The translations under genes and the position numbers were made by a program. A stretch of DNA of 47,809 bases, taken from a virus. Within the stretch, counting starts at the first letter, position 1. The number at the start of each line of letters is the position of its first letter. The stretch lies in IMG/VR virus record IMGVR_UViG_3300014886_000004, positions 1 through 47,809 of that record; one strand, 5' to 3'. Positions 8,383-16,648 of the stretch are shown piece after piece. The notes below the pieces were generated by a model. The model had not been told where the DNA came from. It searched no databases and saw nothing but the letters and a program-made list of their open reading frames with translations.

Positions 8383-9322
8383 TAAATAATGCTTGTTTTA
8401 AGATTTTTGCTATTTCTCTTATTTCTTCTTGAGCTTGTAAAATACATCTTTTTTCTACAAAATCTTTCCATACAAATATTGGAGCAGAAGCAATCAAAGT
8501 AGTTGCAGTTCCTTGCGGCATTAGAAATCTTAATTCTTCTTTCCTAAATTTTTCTCTAACTTTTAAGCTTGTATATAAACCATACAAATCCTGAAAGTCC
8601 ATATAAATACGATTAAATAAATCATAATCTTCCTGAAATCTATAAGGCAAGCAGAAAGCATCTACATCAGTATATCTATGACTTCTCTGATTGAAATTGA
8701 TAGAAGTATGTCTTACCCATTGATGAGAACATACTCTACTAATATTATAAGCTAAAACTACTTTCCATTCTGGAATACTACTATTAAAGATAAAAAGCTT
8801 TGATTGTAAATACCTTGCATTAAATTCACTTAATTCAATAACAATATTAGATTTTAACTCAAATGATTTCATGAAATCATTATCCTTTCTCCAATCATAA
8901 AGCTCTATATCAATTAACTTTCTAAACTTTTCTTCTGGTAAGTTTTCTGCAAAATGTCTCAAAGTAAATATTGCTATAAATTCATCTATTGGAAATACTT
9001 TAAAGAAATATTTGAAAATTCTTTCTCTTGTTTCTACATTAATATCTGATAAATTAACAACAATTGGAGTATGAGCAAATATACTGAAATGTTTTTTCTC
9101 ATACAAATTAAGTAAAAATTGAGTTCTCTTTTCTTTATCTAAAAATTTTTCTTCAAATAGAATTCTGATAGGATAATCTGAATAATAGCAAATTCTTGCT
9201 CCTAAATAACTGAAAATCAAATCTTTTTTTAGGCTCTCTTTATTCATTCTTTCATATAACAATTCAGCATAATATTTTCTTTTTTCTTTTAGATAAGTTT
9301 CATAATTGTTTTTTGTTAGCAT
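8369..9322 (-). CDS. thyX: Flavin-dependent thymidylate synthase ThyX
   Basis: ThyX converts dUMP to dTMP with methylenetetrahydrofolate and reduced FAD. The family signature is at 204-217, RHTSINFNQRSHRY, which keeps the core Arg, His, Asn, Ser, Arg and Tyr, although the third residue of the classical RHR is Thr. The C-terminal block RFLMPQGTATTLIASAP (about 263-279) is also typical. At 317 residues it is longer than many ThyX proteins because of an N-terminal extension. It lies between the two primase candidates and complements the anaerobic ribonucleotide reductase in feeding phage DNA synthesis. Confidence 0.92.
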   Translation of the reverse strand: MLTKNNYETYLKEKRKYYAELLYERMNKESLKKDLIFSYLGARICYYSDYPIRILFEEKFLDKEKRTQFLLNLYEKKHFSIFAHTPIVVNLSDINVETRERIFKYFFKVFPIDEFIAIFTLRHFAENLPEEKFRKLIDIELYDWRKDNDFMKSFELKSNIVIELSEFNARYLQSKLFIFNSSIPEWKVVLAYNISRVCSHQWVRHTSINFNQRSHRYTDVDAFCLPYRFQEDYDLFNRIYMDFQDLYGLYTSLKVREKFRKEELRFLMPQGTATTLIASAPIFVWKDFVEKRCILQAQEEIREIAKILKQALFNEKT

Positions 9323-9340
9323 TTTCCATACCTTTCTTTA

Positions 9341-10222
9341 CTATGCTTTTAAATAACTCGTTATATCTCTAACATAATCATTTATTCCAGCAGGAATATG
9401 AGTTAAACATTGCCCAGTTTTTATTTCTACTTCTTCAATACCAAATTTAACTTGCTCCCCAAAAGACTTAACATTCGACACAAAATTACATCTTTCTTTG
9501 AAAATATTTTTACCAACTTTTTCATCTATTTCAAAAAGTAAATGCATACCTTTTGAAGGAGTAGTGCAAGCATACTTCAAATTATCTATTATATCCAAGT
9601 TTAATAAGAAACTCTGCAAAAGTTTTATAAACCTATTTAAAATATCATTATAATAGAAATTTTCTTCATTCTCAAGTTTACTATTGTAATCAATATCTAC
9701 TAAAACAAACTTTTTATTTCCATTCTTTCTTTTTGATTTATGTACAAACTTATACCATTCATAATCTAAATGTTGTATATCTCTTTCTGTAAAATCTCCA
9801 CTAATTAACTTTCTTACATATTCAGTAACCATCATTCTGGCTGCTTTAAATAAATCTCTTGGTTCATAAGTTATCAAAATAGAAAAAGCATTTTTATATT
9901 CCTTATACAAAAGAGCAACATTGTATTTCATACCTTTAAATACTTTTTCCTTAGCAAAATCTTCAGTCAATACAGACAATTTTGTAATAATCTTATTGGA
10001 AAATTCAAATATATCCCCAGATAAAACGAACTTTTCTATACACATTTCATCACTATTGAACAAATGTCTAAATTCTAATTCCTTTTCTGGAAATTGCTTT
10101 ATTAACCACTTTCTTCTAAACATAATTAAACAAATAAAACCTTCTGTATCATAAAACAAAGGTAATCTTTTATAAATAAAGTTATCTAAATTAGATTTAA
10201 TTCTAACTATATTCATCATCAT
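9341..10222 (-). CDS. Possible archaeo-eukaryotic-type (AEP) primase/polymerase
   Basis: The 293-residue protein is not obviously similar to a common family, but its C-terminal half contains the motif series of archaeo-eukaryotic primases: a hydrophobic strand with two metal-binding acids (FVLVDIDYN, D176 and D178), then TPSKGMHLLFEI with His227 fitting the sxH motif. The acidic third motif would fall near 262-266 (IEEVEI). Helical N-terminal residues 1-160 may be accessory. If correct, the phage has both a DnaG-type and an AEP-type primase three genes apart. The assignment rests on short motifs and could be wrong. Confidence 0.45.
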   Translation of the reverse strand: MMMNIVRIKSNLDNFIYKRLPLFYDTEGFICLIMFRRKWLIKQFPEKELEFRHLFNSDEMCIEKFVLSGDIFEFSNKIITKLSVLTEDFAKEKVFKGMKYNVALLYKEYKNAFSILITYEPRDLFKAARMMVTEYVRKLISGDFTERDIQHLDYEWYKFVHKSKRKNGNKKFVLVDIDYNSKLENEENFYYNDILNRFIKLLQSFLLNLDIIDNLKYACTTPSKGMHLLFEIDEKVGKNIFKERCNFVSNVKSFGEQVKFGIEEVEIKTGQCLTHIPAGINDYVRDITSYLKA

Positions 10223-10228
10223 AAACTT

Positions 10229-10432
10229 TTAACCATTTCCAAGCAAGCAACTAAGAACTCCAAATATTACAGCCAATACTAAACATATTCCAAATCCAAT
10301 AAAAGTTTTCTCTACTATCTGATAAAATACCCTACTTTCCTTCCCAAATGTATAAAAAGAAGTAATAGATGATATAGCAAATAAAACAATTGCAATAATT
10401 GAAAAGAACTTAGCTAAAACTTCCATAATCAC
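10229..10432 (-). CDS. Small two-segment membrane protein
   Basis: A 67-residue protein with two hydrophobic helices (about 6-26 and 44-64) joined by a polar turn containing GKESR. No holin signature or family was recognised. It is located 6 bp from each neighbour in the replication operon, far from the lysis genes, so a role in tethering replication proteins or altering the host membrane is as likely as lysis. Confidence 0.55.
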   Translation of the reverse strand: MIMEVLAKFFSIIAIVLFAISSITSFYTFGKESRVFYQIVEKTFIGFGICLVLAVIFGVLSCLLGNG

Positions 10433-10437
10433 TCTTT

Positions 10438-10944
10438 CTACAATAAACTCAACTCTAAAGCTTTTTCTTTTAACAAATCTTCAAACTTACAAATGATAAA
10501 AATCTCATCTGCAATTTCACTTTCAAATGTAATAATTGTCTTAATACACTTTCTTGTCTTTACTGAAAGCAATATCTCTTTGAAAGTTTTCATTAACATC
10601 AAACACAAAATTGGAAAGTAATCCTTTGTAAAAACTAATACAAGTTTTAATCTTTCTCTTTCATTTTCTAATTTATCAGCAAAACCAATCCACCATCTTA
10701 ACAAAACATTCTTTTCTGGATTATTGAAAACAGTTTGTAAATTAAATTTCTCACTTTTCTTTACTGCCAAATAAACCGGAAATCTTTCAAAGTGTTTATT
10801 CAACTTTATAAACCCTTTTTCTTCTTCTATATCTTTCAATGAAATACTGAAATATTTACAGAGTAGCTTTTTAACTTCAAAACTAAAATCTTGCTTCTTT
10901 ATATTTTTCTTTATCTGATTATTTAACTCTGCAAAATTTATCAT
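10438..10944 (-). CDS. Unknown early protein, 168 aa
   Basis: A Lys- and Leu-rich soluble protein with no recognised domain. Its start codon shares the sequence ATGA with the stop of the zinc-finger reading frame upstream (10941-11063), which is the main support for that frame being translated. The central strand-rich part (RLKLVLVFTKDYFPILCLML) could be a Rossmann-like or nuclease core, but no catalytic residues can be named. Confidence 0.55.
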   Translation of the reverse strand: MINFAELNNQIKKNIKKQDFSFEVKKLLCKYFSISLKDIEEEKGFIKLNKHFERFPVYLAVKKSEKFNLQTVFNNPEKNVLLRWWIGFADKLENERERLKLVLVFTKDYFPILCLMLMKTFKEILLSVKTRKCIKTIITFESEIADEIFIICKFEDLLKEKALELSLL

Positions 10945-11063
10945 TTTTTCTTTTTCTTCTTTTTTCTGTTTTTTCTATAAACCTTATCATAACAAGCAGC
11001 ACAAAGTCCTCTTGCATAAAGTCTTTTCTCTTTTCCGCATAAAGAACAAATAATTATTTTTAC
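10941..11063 (-). CDS. Zinc-finger reading frame without start codon, likely reached by slippage
   Basis: In the minus strand this frame encodes about 40 residues with a treble-clef-like CSLCGKEKRLYARGLCAACY and a poly-Lys tail. It has no ATG, GTG or TTG. It begins immediately after a run of seven A (11065-11071) at the very end of the 11060-11350 gene. A -1 shift there (AAA AAA to AAT GTA) would fuse the finger to that 96-residue protein just before its stop codon. The frame ends with TGA overlapping the next gene's ATG. Transcriptional slippage, translational frameshifting, an ATA/ATT start or a sequencing indel are all possible. Confidence 0.5.
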   Translation of the reverse strand, partial: VKIIICSLCGKEKRLYARGLCAACYDKVYRKNRKKKKKKK

Positions 11064-11350
11064 ATTTTTTTAACTTTCTTCTCATTTTGAGTTCTCAACT
11101 GCTCTAAATATTTTCTTCTCTTTTCATAAACTTCTTCAGAAAGCTTCTTCCACTCTTTGCAACTTTTACAACAGATAGGTTTAGTCAAATAAGTTTTATC
11201 ATCTATCTTTTTAGCAGAAGATAATTGTTCTGCCCTTTCTCTTAATTTTTCACAAGCTTCAGGAGAAAATCTTCCATACTTACACTGAAATGTATTTATC
11301 TCTAACCATAATTCCTTATCTTCTACATTAATAGGAGGAACTTTATTCAT
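11060..11350 (-). CDS. Unknown Cys-containing early protein, 96 aa (plus possible shifted extension)
   Basis: A charged helical protein with a CCKSCKEW motif (about 59-66). The last codons are GTT AAA AAA ATG TAA; the A7 tract before the stop can move translation into the zinc-finger frame that follows (see 10941). It starts four bases inside the end of the resolvase gene. The unshifted product may be a truncated form. Function unknown; it may be a nucleic-acid-binding accessory. Confidence 0.6.
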   Translation of the reverse strand: MNKVPPINVEDKELWLEINTFQCKYGRFSPEACEKLRERAEQLSSAKKIDDKTYLTKPICCKSCKEWKKLSEEVYEKRRKYLEQLRTQNEKKVKKM

Positions 11351-11811
11351 TTACTGTTAGATAATAAAACCCTTCTCCCATATTCAGCAATCAATAATGC
11401 ATCTGCTTTTCCATCATGTTTGCCAATATCAAGATAAGGAAAAAGACTTTTAGCTTTTTCTAAAGATAATTGCTTTATTTCCTTTCTTGTTTTCTTTCCA
11501 TAATTTCCTAACATAACCTTTTGCCATTTCTTGGCAGTAATTTCTTCATAAGGAATTCTTAAAGTTTTAAGAATTCCTAAAATCATTCCATATTGAACAC
11601 CCAACTTGAATGTAGAAACAACTCCCTGTTTTGGAAATGCTTGCTGTTTCTCTACCAATGTGATCAAAATATTTTCCTGAAGTTTCTTTTCAAAAAGAGA
11701 AATAACTTCTGAAAAATCATCTGGCATTGCATAAACTTCAGCTCTTAATGTTTTTGAATTAATAAATGCAATTGCTCCTTTCTTTCCTATATCTATTCCT
11801 GAAATCAACAT
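11347..11811 (-). CDS. RuvC-like Holliday junction resolvase
   Basis: The 154-residue protein has an RNase H-fold nuclease layout: GIDIGKKG with Asp7 on the first strand, LVEKQQ with Glu54, and KHDGKADALLIAEYG with Asp133 and Asp137. This matches phage and bacterial RuvC-type crossover junction endonucleases, which resolve branched recombination and replication intermediates before packaging. Size is typical. It lies in the recombination segment of the operon with RecA-, SSB- and UvsY-like genes. Confidence 0.85.
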   Translation of the reverse strand: MLISGIDIGKKGAIAFINSKTLRAEVYAMPDDFSEVISLFEKKLQENILITLVEKQQAFPKQGVVSTFKLGVQYGMILGILKTLRIPYEEITAKKWQKVMLGNYGKKTRKEIKQLSLEKAKSLFPYLDIGKHDGKADALLIAEYGRRVLLSNSK

Positions 11812-11824
11812 TACTATTTCTCAA

Positions 11825-12022
11825 TTATACTTCTGATCCATCTCTAATACTTGCAACTACTTCTGCATCAATCCAACCCATTTCTTCAAATAGTAAAAAT
11901 AAACCTTCTTTATTAGTCTCCCATCCTATTAATCTATCTACAAAAGTAAATCCATCTTTAAAAACAACAATACAATATCTGCCCAATTTACCTTTCAAAT
12001 CTTCAAAGTTAATCATTTTCAC
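11825..12022 (-). CDS. Small beta-rich protein, paralogue of the 18751 gene
   Basis: A 65-residue protein with alternating strands. It shares a clear pattern with the 67-residue protein at 18751-18954: LGR-C-V, G-FVD-LI, ET-KEG-FL-FE. The pattern and length suggest a small beta-barrel of the Sm/SH3 kind, but no catalytic residues are visible. It overlaps the upstream gene by four bases (ATGA). Confidence 0.6.
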   Translation of the reverse strand: MKMINFEDLKGKLGRYCIVVFKDGFTFVDRLIGWETNKEGLFLLFEEMGWIDAEVVASIRDGSEV

Positions 12023-12258
12023 TCCAAAAATTCAGAAAGTTCTTTCAAAAATTCTATATACCTATCAGGAAACTTTTCCAAAACTACTTGAATAATCTTT
12101 TTCTTATCTTCTTTACTAATATTATTATTCTCTAAAACTAACTCTACAATTTTTAAGTTTCTTATAAGCTCTTTCAAATTACTCCAAACTTCATACATAC
12201 TTAATCTCCTTGCTAATCTATCCAATTCCTTATTCACATTCACTTCATTCATATTCAT
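12019..12258 (-). CDS. Small helical protein, function unknown
   Basis: A 79-residue, Asn-, Lys- and Leu-rich, all-helical protein with no Cys, membrane segment or recognised motif. It lies 4 bp downstream of the recA-like gene and is coupled by ATGA overlap to the next gene. It could be a recombinase-associated factor on position alone. Confidence 0.5.
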   Translation of the reverse strand: MNMNEVNVNKELDRLARRLSMYEVWSNLKELIRNLKIVELVLENNNISKEDKKKIIQVVLEKFPDRYIEFLKELSEFLE

Positions 12259-12262
12259 TCTT

Positions 12263-13267
12263 TTATAAAAGATTTTCTTTACTCAAATCAATATTTAATT
12301 CCTTTCTTAGAGAAGTCTCAATTTCTTTATCTTCTTCAAGAACTTGCATTAATTCTTTCTTTCTATATTTCTTATTCTGATACTCATACCAACCTTTTCC
12401 TTTATCTTCAATCATACCTTTTTTCACTAAGAAATGTAAAATGTTAAAACTATTTCTGAATCTCAAAGTTTCCATATCAAATAATAAATCAAGCTCTCTA
12501 AAAGGAATTGCTACATGGTTTTTTGTTGCTTTCAATCTGAAATATATAAAAGAAATATCTCCATTATCATCTTTTTCTTCTTTTATCCTTTTTATCTCTA
12601 AAGTAAGAACTGGAGCAAATTCAACTGCATGCCCACCTAATCTTGCAACTCCTCCACCAAAAGGAAGCATAGAAATCTTTTCTTTATTTTGAGAAATATA
12701 AACCAATGTTGCATTCCAATCGTATAATTGACTTCTTACTTTCCTAAAAATATGAGATAATACTCTTGCATGAACTCCAGGTTGATATTCTCCTTTCTCT
12801 ATTTCATACTCAACAGCAGCACTTAAAGAATCAATAACTGCTAAAATATGTGGTTCTTTTCCATATTTCTTTCTTACTGTCTTTACTAAATCTTCAAAAA
12901 TTTCAAAAACTCCTTCTACTGTTTTAGGGGTAAAAATAAGTAATCTTTTAATATCTCCGCCTAACTTAACAAAGAAATCTTTATCAAATGCATACTCAGT
13001 ATTAAATAGAACTGGAATTCCATTTTCATATCTTCTTTGAAATGATATAAGAAACTGTTGAGCAAGTAAGCTTTTACCACTGTCTTCAAAACCTGCTATC
13101 TGAGTTATTCTCCATGCAGGAATTCCTGGTCTCCCAATCACATAATCTACCCCAATTAAATCAGTTGGAATACATTTAACTTCAAATGTTTCTTCTTCAG
13201 CAAGCCCTAATATCACTTCATCTTTATACTTTGACTTCATTTCATCTAACAATTTATTGAAATCCAT
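12263..13267 (-). CDS. RecA/UvsX-like recombinase
   Basis: A 334-residue ATPase of the RecA fold. Walker A is GFEDSGKS (59-66); Walker B is HILAVIDSLSAA with the usual Asp-Ser; a strand YISQNKEK follows, as in RecA/Sak4/UvsX proteins, where it senses bound nucleotide. The N-terminal IGVDYVIGRPGIPAWRITQIAG is the standard RecA lead-in. It would form filaments on single-stranded DNA for strand exchange. Neighbouring genes encode an SSB with the gp32 zinc pattern and a UvsY-like mediator, so the trio resembles the T4 recombination system. Confidence 0.88.
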   Translation of the reverse strand: MDFNKLLDEMKSKYKDEVILGLAEEETFEVKCIPTDLIGVDYVIGRPGIPAWRITQIAGFEDSGKSLLAQQFLISFQRRYENGIPVLFNTEYAFDKDFFVKLGGDIKRLLIFTPKTVEGVFEIFEDLVKTVRKKYGKEPHILAVIDSLSAAVEYEIEKGEYQPGVHARVLSHIFRKVRSQLYDWNATLVYISQNKEKISMLPFGGGVARLGGHAVEFAPVLTLEIKRIKEEKDDNGDISFIYFRLKATKNHVAIPFRELDLLFDMETLRFRNSFNILHFLVKKGMIEDKGKGWYEYQNKKYRKKELMQVLEEDKEIETSLRKELNIDLSKENLL

Positions 13268-13293
13268 TTCTTCTTTCTTTTTCTTACTAAATT

Positions 13294-14061
13294 TTAGACT
13301 CCTAAATCAACTTCTTTCTTTCCAACTTCTAATGGAATATCTTCTGGTAATTTAGGCTCTCCCATTTCATCACTTTCTTCTTCTTCAGTTCTAATAACAT
13401 CAGCATAAATATTCCATAACTCTTTCTGTTCATCATAAGAATGAACTATCCAAATATTCTCAAAATCATCTAAATTGTATAACTCTTTCAAGTACCTTCT
13501 ATCTGGAAGAGGAGATGATTTTCTTGCTGGAATTACATTATAATCTGGATATAATCCTGCTGTTTCCTTTTCTATCTTTATATCATAACCATTTTCAGGA
13601 TGAGTAAAATCTCCATATTCAGGATCTTTTGCATAATTGATTAAAGATTGAACTACTTTCTTAATAGGTAAACTCATTATTTGAACTCCTTTATCAAGCT
13701 CTTTTAAATCTAATCCATTGCAGAAAGCTCTTTTTACAGCATAATAAACTCTTGCAGTTTCTTTAGTCAAAACTTCTGCTGCTAAAAGCTTCTGAATAAT
13801 CTCACAAATATAACATCTTTTCTGAAATTGTCTTAAACATAATGTAGCAACTCTATTATTTTTAGAACCAAACCAATGCAATGCTAAAACTTTGAAAACA
13901 AGCCCTTTTTCATTCCAGGGTGGAAGTATTCTAATCAAGTTTTGACCTTCCTTTGGTGTCCAAATAGGAACTTTACAATAAGATGGAGCAGTTCTTTGAG
14001 CTACTTCTTTCTCTGTTAAATCAAAATTTGGTGAATAATAGTTTACTATTTCTGAATTCAT
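13294..14061 (-). CDS. gp32-like single-stranded DNA-binding protein
   Basis: 255 residues, preceded by a strong AAGGAGGT site. The central domain opens with PKEGQNLIRILPPW (36-49), a block seen in gp32-type SSBs, followed by a His-Cys3 zinc pattern: H62, C75, C83 and C86 (RCYIC). The C-terminus (about 226-255) is acidic with a run of Glu and Asp, as expected for an SSB tail that binds partners. It would coat single-stranded DNA in replication and recombination. It lies next to the RecA-like gene in the same operon. Confidence 0.8.
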   Translation of the reverse strand: MNSEIVNYYSPNFDLTEKEVAQRTAPSYCKVPIWTPKEGQNLIRILPPWNEKGLVFKVLALHWFGSKNNRVATLCLRQFQKRCYICEIIQKLLAAEVLTKETARVYYAVKRAFCNGLDLKELDKGVQIMSLPIKKVVQSLINYAKDPEYGDFTHPENGYDIKIEKETAGLYPDYNVIPARKSSPLPDRRYLKELYNLDDFENIWIVHSYDEQKELWNIYADVIRTEEEESDEMGEPKLPEDIPLEVGKKEVDLGV

Positions 14062-14092
14062 AGCCTTTTACCTCCTTTCTTTGGTTTTTTAT

Positions 14093-14416
14093 TTAATGCA
14101 AAAATTTTTGTTCTATATCCTTAATCAACTTTGAATTTCTAATCTCCAAATAGTTAGCAAGCTCTGGAATAGATATAAGAAAGAAAGTATAAACAACAAT
14201 AGTCTGAAAAACTATCTCTTTTAATAGTTCTTTTTTATCTTTGAATTCATTTAAATCTTGTCTATTATATCCTTTTGCAACTCTTTGTAGCAATTCATAA
14301 ATTTTCTGTTTCAAGATTTCATTTTCAGAAGATTTTATTAAATTATCAGGCAAGCAAAATACAAACTCTTTCACAAAAGAATTATAAACTTCTTCAAAAA
14401 TTTCTTTTCTTGTCAT
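14093..14416 (-). CDS. Helical early protein, 107 aa, unknown
   Basis: An all-helical protein; the segment 72-90 (VFQTIVVYTFFLISIPELA) is hydrophobic enough to be a membrane segment or a buried helix. No family was recognised. Starts 2 bp from the end of the 14419 gene, in the first operon segment below promoter 14722-14749. Confidence 0.5.
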   Translation of the reverse strand: MTRKEIFEEVYNSFVKEFVFCLPDNLIKSSENEILKQKIYELLQRVAKGYNRQDLNEFKDKKELLKEIVFQTIVVYTFFLISIPELANYLEIRNSKLIKDIEQKFLH

Positions 14417-14418
14417 GA

Positions 14419-14682
14419 TTACTCTTCTTCTTTTCCTCTTTCTATAATCTCAAATCCTTTTCTTTTCACTAAAGAATATGCTTGTCCTGAACTTATCTCT
14501 AATGGAGACAAACCACAAACAAGAGCAACTACTTGAACTATTGGAAACATAATTCCATTTATGTTAACGAAGTATTTATGCCTTTTACTTTCAAAATAAG
14601 GTTTGAAATCCTTAAGGTATTCCTCAATCTCTTCCTTTGACATATTGACAAATTTCTCAAACTTAGGGTTTACCTTTGGCAT
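14419..14682 (-). CDS. Small protein resembling the McrA-type N-terminal head domain
   Basis: An 87-residue protein. Residues about 36-78 follow a pattern I associate with small DNA-interacting head domains attached to some McrA-like nucleases: YFVNINGIMFPIVQVVALV, then GLSPLEISSGQAYSLVKRKGFEI (a strand, a Pro-containing turn, a helix, a Gly-Leu, and a final helix-Gly-Phe). Here it stands alone. AAGGAGGG precedes the start and a consensus promoter lies 40 bp upstream, so this gene heads a transcription unit. Confidence 0.5.
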   Translation of the reverse strand: MPKVNPKFEKFVNMSKEEIEEYLKDFKPYFESKRHKYFVNINGIMFPIVQVVALVCGLSPLEISSGQAYSLVKRKGFEIIERGKEEE

Positions 14683-14721
14683 ATCTCAAGTCCCTCCTTT
14701 CAGTTAGCTTTATTTTCTATT

Positions 14722-14749
14722 ATTATATCATAAAAATAAGAAATGTCAA
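14722..14749 (-). promoter_or_regulatory. Sigma70-type promoter, leftward
   Basis: In the minus strand TTGACA (14744-14749), a 16-base spacer ending TTATGA, and TATAAT (14722-14727) followed by AATAG. The -35 box overlaps the end of the 14746 gene. A leader of about 30 bases with AAGGAGGG leads to the 14682 start. One of four nearly identical early promoters. Confidence 0.85.
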
Positions 14750-14976
14750 GACTTTCTATCTTTTCTTAACCAAATTTCAAGAAATACACTCAATCTTGTA
14801 ATATCTATCAACCTATTAAGTAAAAACTCTATGATATAAAGTTCATCATTTTCACTATCAAATTTAAGTTTTTGGATTGTTCTCTCAAATTTAGCTGCAA
14901 TTTGTTTCACTTCTGGCTCAATTTCTCTTGATAATTCTTCTTCAACTTTTCTTAAAGTTTTTATACATTCTTTCAT
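14746..14976 (-). CDS. Helical early protein, 76 aa, unknown
   Basis: A charged helical protein with coiled-coil character in the first half (RKVEEELSREIEPEVKQI). No motif was recognised. Coupled to the upstream gene by ATGA overlap. Its 3' end contains the -35 element of the next promoter. Confidence 0.5.
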   Translation of the reverse strand: MKECIKTLRKVEEELSREIEPEVKQIAAKFERTIQKLKFDSENDELYIIEFLLNRLIDITRLSVFLEIWLRKDRKS

Positions 14977-15473
14977 TTCTTTTCTCTAATAAAACTTAAC
15001 CAATAATCAAGTATTTTATCTTTATTAAAACATTTTCTTTTATCTGCCTCTAAAAAGAATATAAATACTTCTTCTTCTGGCATATTTTCAAAAGAAATAA
15101 TATAACTATAAGAAGTATCAATAGCATACTTTTGCTTAAAACTCTCTGAAAATAAATCTCCTCCTTTCTTTTTTCTATGAAGATCAAACTCATTCTGCAC
15201 TTCCTCTAAAGTTGGGGCTATTGATAGAGGTAATCTTATAAGAGTTAAATAAGAAGTTTTAAGAAAATCTATTTTATAAAATATCTTCTTAAAAGTATTT
15301 AAAATGATAAATCTATTTTCAAAAGAAATGCCTACTACCCAATGTCTTTCTTCTTCTAATCTCCTAACTGCTTCTACTAAATGAGGTTTATACTCTCCTA
15401 ACTGAACTAAATCCTCAAATTCTCCATCTATTTCTTCCTTTCTTCTTTTAGCTTCTTCATCTAATAGAATCAT
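14973..15473 (-). CDS. Unknown early protein, 166 aa
   Basis: A soluble protein with a charged helical N-terminus (1-45), a strand-rich middle and a helical end. No catalytic motif is evident. It lies between the UvsY-like mediator and small helical genes, so a role in recombination is possible but unproven. Confidence 0.5.
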   Translation of the reverse strand: MILLDEEAKRRKEEIDGEFEDLVQLGEYKPHLVEAVRRLEEERHWVVGISFENRFIILNTFKKIFYKIDFLKTSYLTLIRLPLSIAPTLEEVQNEFDLHRKKKGGDLFSESFKQKYAIDTSYSYIISFENMPEEEVFIFFLEADKRKCFNKDKILDYWLSFIREKK

Positions 15474-15484
15474 CCTACATCTCC

Positions 15485-15916
15485 TTAAAGTTTATTTTCT
15501 GGATTCTCATAAAGCAAAAATAACATCCTACCTTGATCTTCCAAAGCTTCTTTACAAGCTTGCAAAATTCCTACTTTTTCCTCAGCTTCTAAAACTTTTT
15601 TAGAAGCTTCAATATATTCTTCATCTGTATAAATTAAACTTTTCACTCCTTCTTCCGTAATCTTCAATCCTTTCTCTACTGCATCCTGTTTATATTTTCT
15701 ATATAATCTATAATAAGTCTCTTTCTGTTGCAACTTTAATTCTGCTAATTTGGAACGCATTCTTTCAAGAGCTAAGGCATATCTTGCTTTTCTTGAAGGA
15801 TAATCTCTTATCAAATCATCTAAATTGAATTCTCCTAATCTAACTGATTTTATAAATTCCTGATATTGCTCTAAAAAAGCATCTAATACTTTTTCATCAA
15901 ACTTACCATTAATCAT
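15485..15916 (-). CDS. UvsY-like recombination mediator (candidate)
   Basis: A 143-residue, highly helical protein. Layout and spacing resemble T4 UvsY: an acidic N-terminus, a basic heptad-rich helix (RYALALERMRSKLAELKLQQ, about 46-65), a Tyr/Lys-rich turn with VKSLIYTDEEYIEA (about 88-101), then a long helix and a hydrophobic C-terminus. UvsY helps load the recombinase onto SSB-coated DNA. The presence of UvsX-like and gp32-like proteins in the same operon supports this, but sequence identity to UvsY was not measured. Confidence 0.5.
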   Translation of the reverse strand: MINGKFDEKVLDAFLEQYQEFIKSVRLGEFNLDDLIRDYPSRKARYALALERMRSKLAELKLQQKETYYRLYRKYKQDAVEKGLKITEEGVKSLIYTDEEYIEASKKVLEAEEKVGILQACKEALEDQGRMLFLLYENPENKL

Positions 15917-15917
15917 T

Positions 15918-16460
15918 TCATTTACCTCCTTTTTCTTTTTGTTCTTTTTGGAACTTTGTTAGTATAGCTTTAACATAAGAGTTATGATATTTACAAAGCT
16001 GTTCCAAATCAAACTTAATCATTAATAATAACTGACAGAAATCTTTAACAGTCCTATATAAATCCAATTTTGCACAAGCTGAAACTATCTTATCAATACA
16101 ATCAAGAACATTTTCTAAAGTAATTCTTTCTGATAATGCTTTCTTATTTTCTTCATAAACATACAGAATTCTACGAGCAATCTCTTCCAAACTTCTTCTT
16201 GCTACAAAATGTTCTTCTTGTAAAATCCATCCAATCAAAAAAGCCCAAGCTTTCACTAATCTATCTTTTACTTCTAAAAGATTTTCATCATTAATTCCTT
16301 TATATAGAAGCAAAACAATTTCTGAAACTGTTCCATAAACTATTCTATTCCAGAAAGGATTTTCATTCTTTTTCCAATCATAATCATTAAAAAGCAGATC
16401 ATTAAATTTCATTTGATTAAGAAAGGATTTTTGTAATAATCTTAAATAATTTTCTTTCAT
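15918..16460 (-). CDS. Helical early protein, 180 aa, unknown
   Basis: A mostly helical soluble protein with several Trp residues in the first third (DWKKNENPFW, WAFLIGWILQEEH). The regular helices suggest a helical-bundle fold. No family was recognised. It starts 3 bp downstream of the 16463 gene and is followed 2 bp later by the UvsY-like gene. Confidence 0.5.
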   Translation of the reverse strand: MKENYLRLLQKSFLNQMKFNDLLFNDYDWKKNENPFWNRIVYGTVSEIVLLLYKGINDENLLEVKDRLVKAWAFLIGWILQEEHFVARRSLEEIARRILYVYEENKKALSERITLENVLDCIDKIVSACAKLDLYRTVKDFCQLLLMIKFDLEQLCKYHNSYVKAILTKFQKEQKEKGGK

Positions 16461-16462
16461 TT

Positions 16463-16648
16463 TTACTTTCCTTCAAAAATTTTCTTCATTCCTTCATATT
16501 CTTCTCTTGTTATCATTTTACTTGAAAAATCTACCCATTTATTGAGATGCTTATCCCAAAACTCTTTTGTTATAAGAACTGAATTTTCTTCTAATTGTAC
16601 AACTCTAATTCTATAATCACTTTCTTTATTTACGATAACTTCTTTCAT
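16463..16648 (-). CDS. Small beta-rich protein, tandem paralogue of the 16626 gene
   Basis: I start this gene at ATG 16648 because AAGGAGA lies just upstream; an in-frame ATG at 16663 is possible but has no ribosome site. The product (61 residues) shares with the next protein upstream the pattern of a polar strand pair followed by EFW, F-S-K-I, REEYE and KK-FEG. The duplicated pair looks like a recent tandem duplication of a small DNA- or protein-binding domain. Confidence 0.6.
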   Translation of the reverse strand: MKEVIVNKESDYRIRVVQLEENSVLITKEFWDKHLNKWVDFSSKMITREEYEGMKKIFEGK

